Assembly (NCBI GenBank): GCA_001510575.1
Contig: LNGK01000002.1
Coordinates: 1,228,144 to 1,292,143, forward strand
DNA length: 64,000 nucleotides
Direction of reading: 5' to 3'
DNA from: Knoxdaviesia capensis
Taxonomy: Eukaryota; Ascomycota; Sordariomycetes; Microascales; Gondwanamycetaceae
The position numbers and the translations under genes are program-made. A model generated the notes under the pieces. It made no database searches and was not told the origin of the DNA. It saw only the letters and a list, made by a program, of their open reading frames with translations. This document shows positions 55,601 through 64,000 of the stretch, one piece after another. The first letter of the stretch is position 1. Each line of letters opens with the position of its first letter.

Positions 55601-58600
55601 TTTCAGAGGCTGCGAAGTGGGCCATGGCCGCCGCAAACTGTGGGCGCCCCTCCTTTTCTTGCTCATTTTTGCCTTCCTGTGTAAGTGCGTGTTCGGGTTG
55701 GGCGGAAATGGGATCACAGCATCTTGTGCACAGGTGGAATCATCTTCCTGTCGGGCTTTTTTGGAGCCCTCATTTTAAAAGAAGCGGTTTGTCTCTAATG
55801 TCGTATCTCTAGGCTCTTGGCTCCAACCGGATACCCACAAACCGTTTCGGGTTCCCGAACAAAACAAATTCACCGCTTCCTCGTGATCCGTCGTCGCTCC
55901 CGTTGCACCCACCGCGCACACATACAGTACACACGCACAAACAAAGATCGGACTTTTGACTTGGAGTTCGCCACGCCTGTTTCAGGTGCTCGGGCCCGGG
56001 AAAACATATTAGCGACCTAATATTACACGCAAATGCCGGCACATAACTTCACCATAATGCTTCAGTCCGGTGACGTACTGTGTGGGTGTGTCCTACTCTG
56101 CGAAAGAAAAAAAAATTCCCAACGATTCGCACGGGAAGCCTCCGACAGTCCTCGCTTCACATGATCCCGATCCCGCCACGGCGAGGATACGCCCGGTTTT
56201 ACAGGGCTCGCCACGGGTGTTGTTCCTGTCAGGCGTTGTGCGACAATACCGCTAGCCACACCCCCTTTTTTGTGAACTTGCGTGATTCTCCGAGCGCAGA
56301 GAACTATTGGGACTTTTTTTGCTTGTTCGTTGCTTCTGGCTCCGGTGCGCTGCAGCATGAAATTACACAATTAATCTAGGCCGGACTCCGGAGCAAACTT
56401 GGTGAAATTACGGCGCTATGCATACACCAGTGGTCGTCTCAGGGGCTGACAGAAGTGAAATGTGATAGACGTGCACTTTAGGGTTTGAACCCCGATCTGA
56501 TAGCTAAATGCACACATCACGAAGATCGGAGTTCCTGTTTTCGACTCGACAAATGGCCGATTGTGGCAATTGCAGGAACACCGTCAGTCCGTCACACATC
56601 AACAGGACAGCAAGAAAGTGCTGGGGTCGACCAGTCAGCTGGTTCCTCTGTCCCCTGTCGACGGTTTCTTGCGGTGTGCGCTGGGACCTGGAGGTGGCAA
56701 GACCGGTGGTGATATCTCGACATTGGCACCAGCTGACCTATGGACACACTTCTGTGCTTCCAGAAGAAGGCATAGAAGGCTGTGTGAGTGGGTAATGGGT
56801 AATAAGTGCATTGCTAGGTTCAGTCGAGGCGAAAATACAGTACAGTTCAGGTCGAGGACATGGGTGGTCATGGAAGCACTTTTTGGCATGTGCCCGGTGG
56901 CCCTGCAATAAATCACCGACGTCTTGGGGCGGCGACACTGTCGCCGTCCGCCGTCCTTGCCCGCCCACGGTCTCCACCTCCGCACCGCCGCTCAAGCCCG
57001 CCAGCAGATATATATGTCAGCATGTATTAGGGTTTAGGAGAGACAATTGGTATGAGGGATTCTTTACATGTGTTTAAGTATCTCGGCTAGAAATAGAACC
57101 ACACTGGAACTTTTACGGGCCGGAGGACCACGAGAAAGCGAAGATCATTCGGAAATGCCTTCGAGAAGAAGTTCGCTCAGCACTGACCATACCCCCCTGG
57201 ACCGCGGCCTCCCCCCGGTCCCAATTGACGTGCAAGTGAGGCTTGCTTTGAGAAGCTGAGATGACTGAGGGTGGCTATGCTTCACCACACGCACGCCCCT
57301 GTAACGAAAAAAAAATGGACAGACAATGAATGGCATGGTTGAGATGCAACAGGCTTCCAACAGACAGCCCGAAGACTGTGAGATCAACCAGTGTATCACT
57401 CAAGCCATCCGGTTCACGTAAACAACGGTACACAAACGCAACTGGACAGCAGCTGCGGGTTACAGCTCGCCGCCCAAAACCACGTTGGACAAACATGGAA
57501 ACACTGGGAAAAGGACCGCGTCAGAGGTCGCCTGGTGCCCGGTGATTAGTTTGCTAGTGCACTTTCTCCCCCTGCTTCACTCCATCGCTAACCACGCCGG
57601 CCTTCGCCGGCCTGGGGCTGTTTGGGGGGGCATTGTCCCGAAGACACGGCACCACGGCGACTTCCCAGAGCCCTGACACACACACAGACACACACACACA
57701 CGCATCATTTGGGAATACCAAATACGTACATAACCCGCGGGCTGACCAATGCAAGCGAAAAGGGGGGGGAGGACACGGCCAAAAGTTCCAGCGAGGAGGG
57801 ACGGACAGAACAGCTGAGGCTGCGGGGGATAGGTCACAAAAATAAAAAGGTCGTGAGAGAAGTTGTTACTGTTCGTGGATTAGTCGCGACGGGCGCGTCC
57901 AAAATTGCAGGAAAGACCTGCAGGAGGGCGAAAGCGAGGAGTTTGGGGCGGTACGTCCAATGAAGGGTGCATGCCGGAGATGCAGTTCCGGGGGTTACTC
58001 GACCTGGGTTGCTCAACACCAATCACCACACGACGGTCTGGATATCTGGAGTGTTTCCGGCTTTCTCTACTCTGCAACGTCGGGGAGAGGGTTAAGCGAA
58101 AGCGAGGCGGTGTTGATGTGTGTCTGTGAACGAACACGATTACTGCAAATATACGTGGTCTCCCATGTATTACCACTATCCGGGCGAGTATCGCTGATGT
58201 GATGGGGGGGTGCCGGCTAGCAGGCTAGAACTAGCAGTCTTCGCTTGGGCGGAGTGGTTCGACTGCCGGACTCAAAACGGAGATTCGCAGGATTCGCAGG
58301 CCATGGCTGACATCACATCTTCTGATGGGGGGTGCACCAGCCAGGCACACACACACTCTGGCAGGGCTGAACAACCCAGCACGGCCCTATTTTAGGTTCT
58401 CCCACCAGGTCTTAGAGAAATCGGAAGCGCCGATGGGGGGGGAATAGCGTGCACTTGTGCGGTTCGCCTCTTCTTCGAGAATGGCAAAAAGCAGGAAGCG
58501 TCGTCGCGGCTTCTGGGGGCTTCTGTTCACGGAACCATATGTATGAGGAAGAGAAAGAAGATGAACATCTCCGGCGGCGGTTTTTTAAAGGGAGGTCCCA

Positions 58601-59852
58601 TCGAGAAAAACAAAGAAAAGTGAGGCTCTGTTTGACTGGTGCTACTGATCCGGTCGGACGTTTCTAGTGCGCTCATTGCTGGAGACATGCTCGTCATGGC
58701 GATGTGATGATTTTGTTTCGTTGAGGCCTTGGCCTTCCCTGACAAATATGAGACCCCTCGAGACTAACCTTGCTCTCGTTGGAACACACACTGAGCTCGT
58801 TCCCAATGTTGGACAGGCGCAACTTTTGATTGAGACTGAGCACATCATCATCGGCGTGGTGGGAACTTGGAAGTAAGTCCCGGAAATTCAGAGCTGGCAG
58901 TGCTGGTCGCCCTGCATGTTTCATCCAGTCTTTTTTTATTCTTCCTTTTTTTGTTCTCTTCTTCCATTCATTTTGTTCTCTGCACTGAATCCACACCCCT
59001 CCCCCCCCCCTTTTCGAGTTTCCGAGCCACATCCTTTTTCTTCCGCAAGAACAGACCAGACAGGGCACTTCTTGAATTCCTCCTGCTTCCCTCGGCCCAT
59101 GGTCTAGAGAGAGAGAGAACAAAACAGCATGTGTCAACCGAGTTGTCGTTAAGGTTGAAGAGCTCCATGCAGATATTTCCACGCACCCTAACGAGGGCCA
59201 CGTAACTTCCAGCAGTGACAGACCGTCCATCGACCACTCGTCCTCGGCGGTGATCTGAACGCGTAGCTCCCAGATCGGCTCACGTCAAAGTGGTTGGACT
59301 ACGCCGTAGTCCCTCTCCTAACGAAGCCGATGAAAACCTTTTCTGTCGTGCTAGGGTTAAATTGGTAAGATTGAATGACGTCCTTGCGGGCATTTCGTTT
59401 GCTTCTTAGTGAGGCGGGGGTATACCACTCACCGTGCTATATCGTCCGTGACTGAAAATCTCTTCACTGCTAATACTGAATAGAGGCAATTAACGACAAC
59501 GGATAATCTCGCCAGGATGCAAAATACCCCGAAGACACTGGAAATCCCCAATATCTGGATAAGCAAGGGACCGCGAGCCAGCCCAAAGGCTCCGAACAGA
59601 AAAAGAATTTGTTGAATTAAGATTGACAGCCTCCATTTCCGCGTGCTTCCACAGGTGTTCTCCCGAGGATTCTGTAGCAGTGGATCTCTTTTTTGTCTTC
59701 TTTTTTTTCGTTCTTGTATCTCTTGCTAATTTACCAATTAATAGTTTACCTCTTTAGCTTGCTGCAGACTCCGTCAACTCTCATTTTACGGCGCCCGTAG
59801 AATATGCATATCCAGGGATCAGCGGTGTTGCAGCTGTGTAATACGCCAAAGG

Positions 59853-59883
<31 letters not shown>

Positions 59884-61969
59884 GGACAGTCAATGTCCTG
59901 TGGTACCAGTCAAGTGCAAGCTCCTCATGCAAGATCCCGTTATTTGAGCCCTGAAAACGCCGTCGGGAGGCCAAAAGAGCGTTGACACACACACACACAC
60001 ACACACACGCAAACCGAGAGAGATTGGTAGCGGTCCCTGAATGTGGCAAATGAAGAGAACATTATTGTGGCGCCCGTGGAACATTCGGAAGAAGGATTTC
60101 TTTTTTCCAACGGTTTCGTGCAGGCTTGATCCCGGGACGCCAGAACTTAAGCCGCAGGCTGCGAATGAGTGGGAAACTTGTGCATCGCGCTTCCCCCTTT
60201 GGCTTTGACTTTTGACTTTTGCGTATGCCGTTCCTGTGTCAGGGCTTGATGCACTGCAATTTCCCCTTCATCTCGTGTTTTCTGTGCGGGCTTCGTTCCT
60301 TCGCCGGCGAATAAGCTCCTGCAGCATGTCCCAATCAGGACACATTTCTTTGCCAGCCAGCTCTGTCATTAACCTGGGGGCCGTATACGACAGAGGAGTG
60401 CGCCGCCATCTTAGAACCAAGATAGGGCAAAGGCCGATGTGCCCCAACAACGACAGCCTGACTTGCGAGGACGGGAGATGTTGTTGATATTTGGCGTCGT
60501 TGATATTGCGGCTCCGGGAAACGAAGAGGACCGGAACGAACTGCCGTGCGCCTGCCTAAAAGGTTTTCGTTCGTTCCTTCCTGCCCCATCGGTGTACAGT
60601 AATGTCTTGCTATTAATATCAACTTCCACCGAAGGGAAGGAACATCCCCGGAACAACCCTCGAAAATTTTCATGTGCTTTCGGTAAGGATTTTTGTATTT
60701 TCATTCTTATTTATTTTTTCTGCAAAATTGCATTTAACTTTTTGTGCGTATGGAGTCCTGTTGCACTGAAGATCCCGATTCGGTGTGTGTGTGTGTAAAG
60801 TGCATCTTGCGCCTGACTCAACCCTCTGGCTTCCTGTGCCCTAAACCGGGTCTCTGATATACCCTCCAAATTTCCTTTTTGCTGCCGCCCTCGGCGCCCT
60901 GAGCCTTGTTTACAGGGGGTCCCTCCCCTCCCACACACCGCCTATATGTGTCAACACAACACGCGTCAATGCCCCCAAGTCATGGCCCGACGACGGCCGG
61001 TGTGGTGTTTTGTGCGGTCGTTGTCTCATCTCCGTTGTGACTGAGTGTGTCTTTCTCGCTTGCTCCGTTATGTTCCGTCCGTCCTGTTGTGCGTGGCTTT
61101 TTCCGAAGAAACAAACCGCAAAAAGACGCCGAAAATACAAGGTGCCAGCCCGCAGTTCGTTCGTTCCTTCAGAAGTCCTTTGCCCGGCCATCGGCTCCTT
61201 CCTCCACTGCACAAACCGTCGCTAGTCCAACTCTGACGCTCCTGCCAGCGGAGAACACCTAAAAAACCAAGTGGCTGCCACGCTATTTTCTCTCCGTAGA
61301 CCCCGTGCAGCCTGCAGTACAGGGAAGGGAAGGAGCGACCCAACAACAGCAGAGACCACCAAATGAACAACGACGCAGGGAAGGAACGACCCCGGAACCG
61401 AATTTACCTGTTTTTACCTGTTTTTTCCATGGTGTCTCCTCTCACTTTCTTTCCCCCATCCCCCCAGTCCACTTTTCCTGTGACGTGTTGGCCAAGATCC
61501 CCGAAGATTACTTGTGAACAGAGAAGGAAGGAGGGGGGGGGTGTGCCCAAAGTCTCACTCGCCCCCCTGGTCGCCAATATTCCCACCCCTCCAACGCCCT
61601 GTTTGCTCTTTCCGTTTTATTCTGAACACCTGCAAAAAAGTGAAGGAGCGGAATCACTGGTGCCTTCCCGTCCACACACACAAACACTCTCTCGCCCTCT
61701 CTCTCTCTCTTGTGTCATACCCGCAAAAAAAATTATACATACCTTTGCTCTTCCCCCGCCTTCTTTTCTTCTTGCACATGCTTCATGATCTTCTTCTCTC
61801 TCCTTTTTCTTCTAACTTCATCTTGCAACTAAAGAACAACTCACTATCTTCAACTACTAAGCAAACTCTCAGACTCAACTATTACTACCACTTCCAAGCA
61901 TCTTCATCTTCCAACTTCTGCTCTACTATCCTCACTTCTCTTCACCCTTCACCCACCCACACTTTCACA
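52640..61969. other. 9.3 kb gene-poor region
   Basis: No open frame here has a recognisable domain or credible coding bias. Visible structure includes a CTCGTC-type pyrimidine run (54140-54195), a CA-rich tract near 57675-57702, a possible 5S rRNA-like fragment on the minus strand (58152-58215), an AC microsatellite (59985-60008), poly-purine and poly-G runs (59850-59886), and a strongly C/T-rich leader from about 61560 to 61969 that should belong to the short gene at 61970. TTAGGG-type motifs occur near 56480 and 57028. Confidence 0.5.
59985..60008. repeat. (AC)12 microsatellite
   Basis: Twenty-four bases of perfect AC repeat in the gene-poor region. Confidence 0.92.
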
Positions 61970-62056
61970 ATGGCTGCTCAGCGTCCTTCGCAACTTCCTC
62001 CCTGCCCGGGCCCGCCCCCGAGCCGCCCTCTTCCTCCGGTCCCCAAGAAGGGCTAA
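61970..62056 (+). CDS. Putative 28-residue proline-rich microprotein with SH3-ligand motif
   Basis: The frame runs from ATG to TAA and encodes 28 residues, 12 of them proline. The leader has about 400 bases of C/T-rich sequence ending in TTCACAATGGCT, a strong fungal initiation context. The C-terminal RPLPPVPKK fits the class I SH3-ligand consensus ([RK]xLPPxP) exactly, and PPVPKK also fits class II (PxxPx[RK]). No longer frame starts downstream within 1.4 kb, so it is not an obvious upstream ORF of another protein, and no plausible donor links it to a further exon. It could be a genuine microprotein, a regulatory peptide on a long RNA, or chance. Function unknown. Confidence 0.45.
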   Translation: MAAQRPSQLPPCPGPPPSRPLPPVPKKG

Positions 62057-63525
62057 ATGTGCTCCGACAAAGCCTCCTTTCCAACGCCGTGGCGCTCGGT
62101 CGCGCTTCGGACCGTCACAACCGCTGCCGACTGACTGCGTCTCCGATCCGGCCTCAACTCTACTCCCTACGCAACCTCAACAACAGCCTGTCTCCTCTTC
62201 TCGTCAACCCACATCCTCCCGTCATACCCACTCTTCCGCACTTCAGTGCATCTCCGGCCTTTCGCAGCTGTCTGCCTCAAGATAGCAAGCAACAGCTTGT
62301 CGATGGGAGGTTGCATCCAGCGTGTCTCGGATATGCCACCTTGCGCCTGCTTGCAAGCCAGCGCATCAGCCTCAGTGCTGCCAGTGTTCCACATCGTCTG
62401 ATTTCGGAACTGCTCGTGGTACAAGGCCGACTTGAAAGCAGCCAAACCAGCTCATCCGAAACATGGCTTCAGCAATTTGGCCGCCTGCGCTTGGTTCTCC
62501 CTTTGTGTGTTCCACAGCATTGGCCTTGTCCAATGTGCGCACTCGCCAACACTACCCGCGCATGGTTTCCGAGATCCGTCTTCTCTCTCGCTTTTCTTCA
62601 TCTCCCCCAACAAGCCAGTCCTGGCTGACTGCGCTTTCCCCCTTTCGTTTCCCACCCTGACATCGGCATCAATACGCGCCTGGGGTTTGTTTGTTTGTTT
62701 CTTACAATGGTTTTCTAATACATGGTTATGTTACGGGATGATGGATAATGGCTTTTTCTCTTGTTTCTTTTCCCGCTTTTCGTTTTTGGTTCCCTTTGCA
62801 TGCGACGCAGTCTGACGGCCTACGAGGTCTGTTACCGTCCGTCCTAAGATGTACTCTATAGAGTTGCTGTTTTTTTCTGGTTTGCTACACAGCACCCCTC
62901 ACTCGTATAGAGAGTGATACCCTATTTCCCTTGATTTTAATGAATACCCACCGTTTACACCCTTCTACTCTGATCTGCCTGTTGTCTTTTGTGCTAAGTG
63001 TGCTGTGCTGCTATTCGGTTCTTGCGTTCTTCTGGGGGAGAGGCTAAGGGTTGAGCCCGAAGGCGTGTAAGAGCCCAGTGTTGGGCGCACTGTGCGATCT
63101 ATTGCTAGCACTGTGGTTTATCGATAACGATAGCACGCGATAACCAGAGCTTCGAGATTTTTCTAGCCGAGCAGCTTAATTTCACTGCGTCTCAACTTCC
63201 TCTTTTCCCAACTTCGCGCCCAAACTCCCCATCTAACCGCCCGGTCAAAACCCGATCATCCCATCTCACCTGACGTTACGCTTTGACACTAAGTGTTTCT
63301 GATATCACCGTTGCCTTTTTCGTTGTGTGCGCGCGCCAGCAGGGGCGCAAAAGGGCAGCAAAAGAACCCGCGACAAACCTCTAAGCGCCCACCAACGGTA
63401 GACGGACGGACGTCAGCTAAGCGCCTGCGACCAACGACCACGGGCTGAACACACACACACACACATCAACAGACGAGACCACACCTCAGATAGATCGTCC
63501 CCTCGGAGCCAAGATCAGATAGATC
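62057..63525. other. 3' flank of the microprotein ORF and promoter of sam37
   Basis: A C/T-rich then T-rich flank to about 63000 suits a long 3' UTR. 63060-63525 is the sam37 promoter and leader, with a TTATCGATAA palindrome and an AC-repeat (63450-63465) near the start codon. No other gene is seen. Confidence 0.5.
63118..63127. promoter_or_regulatory. TTATCGATAA palindrome, sam37 promoter
   Basis: A 10-base palindrome about 400 bases upstream of the sam37 start, followed by two more GATA-type half-sites (CGATAGC and GCGATAACC) within 20 bases. The same core occurs at both ism1 sites. Confidence 0.45.
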
Positions 63526-64000
63526 ATGGCGACGGCGGCTCCCCCGGCGTACGAGCTGCATATCTGGGGCCCGGCGTTCGGGCTGCCCTCGATTGACGCC
63601 GAGTGTGTGGCAGCTGTCACGCTGGTGGCCCACGTGGTGCCGGCACCCCAGCTCGGCGAATGGCGTATCGTGCCGAGCAGCAACCCGGCCGTGTCGCCAG
63701 CGCGTAAGTGTCTCTCCGTCTCCCTACCCCCACGTCTATCTCTTTCTCTCCGCGCGCGCTACCCTGCTTGAACATCTTGCCGCGCACACCCCGTTGCATC
63801 GTCCCTCTCTAACCGCCCACCACACACTCTCTCTCTCACACATACACACAGACCGCCTCCCCGCTCTCCTGCATGCCGGCCGCTGGACCTGCGGCTACGC
63901 CGCCATCGCGCGCTACCTGCACACCGCCCTCGCCCTCCTCCCGCCGCCGACCCCCGCCTCGACCGCCTTCGCAGCATACTGCGCCTCGCGCGCCGCCGCT
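63526..64000 (+). CDS. sam37: Sam37/metaxin-type mitochondrial sorting and assembly protein, 3' end outside window
   Basis: Exon 1 (63526-63703) and the start of exon 2 (63852 onward) are joined over a GTAAGT...CAG intron of 148 bases. The protein opens with YELHIWGPAFGLPSIDAEC, the N-terminus of fungal Sam37/Tom37 and metaxins (a glutathione-transferase-like fold). After the splice, SPAHRLPALLHAGRWTCGYAAIARYL matches the next conserved block, where a short peptide and thioredoxin-like strand lead to GY and a helix. Sam37 is a cytosol-facing subunit of the outer-membrane SAM complex that inserts beta-barrel proteins. The visible part ends in an alanine-rich segment at the window edge, so length and C-terminal anchor cannot be judged. 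Confidence 0.88.

Noticed and set aside
56478..56500. GGGTTTGAACCCC resembling a tRNA B box
   Set aside because: No A box, acceptor stem or anticodon arm at the right distance on either strand.
62059..62628. 189-codon frame after the microprotein ORF
   Set aside because: Its first codon is not ATG, the composition is random-like Ser/Leu/Pro, and it overlaps a likely 3' UTR.

Overview
This window is nuclear DNA from a filamentous ascomycete (Pezizomycotina). Genes are intron-poor. Where introns occur they are usually short (about 64 to 150 bp), with GTAAGT/GTATGT-type donors and often a CTAAC/CTGAC-type branch site. The xylitol dehydrogenase closely resembles my recollection of Sordariomycete (Neurospora-type) enzymes. 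One retrotransposon has been degraded by C:G to T:A changes at CpA sites, the mark of repeat-induced point mutation (RIP). A Sordariomycete is therefore the best guess, but it is inference.

Layout. 1-2142: 3' part of a kelch/BTB protein. 3914-6235 (-): Sfp1-type split zinc-finger regulator. 6236-13449: 7.2 kb without a convincing gene. 13450-14228: Rcf2. 15434-16671 (-): D-xylulose reductase. 20238-20343 (-): intron-containing tRNA-Met(CAT). 20808-23295 (-): Rrn9-domain protein with three C-terminal C2H2 fingers. 23806-25809 (-): Nop7/pescadillo. 26396-27811: PIG-U/Gab1. 30048-33598: HMG-CoA reductase. 34382-40015 (-): complete but RIP-degraded Ty1/copia element with target-site duplications. 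40824-45503: large protein of unknown function with a C-terminal membrane anchor. 46033-49385 (-): mitochondrial isoleucyl-tRNA synthetase. 50007-50702: ALKBH8-type AlkB oxygenase. 51644-52639: conserved-looking protein of unknown function. 52640-61969: 9.3 kb without a convincing gene. 61970-62056: possible 28-residue proline-rich microprotein. 63526-64000: start of a Sam37/metaxin gene, cut by the window end.

Themes. Three genes serve ribosome production (Sfp1, the Rrn9-domain protein, Nop7). Three serve mitochondria (Rcf2, mitochondrial IleRS, Sam37). Two serve membrane or lipid biology (HMG-CoA reductase, PIG-U). None form an operon. Two gene pairs are divergent and share short intergenic promoters (nop7/gab1 and ism1/alkB).

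The most informative observations: the copia primer-binding site matches the spliced anticodon arm of the tRNA-Met encoded 19 kb away, once two RIP changes are allowed; RIP is asymmetric between the two LTRs; the 28-residue ORF carries a textbook SH3-ligand motif; two telo-boxes lie exactly 20 bp apart upstream of the Pol I factor gene; TTATCGATAA palindromes occur near two mitochondrial-protein genes.
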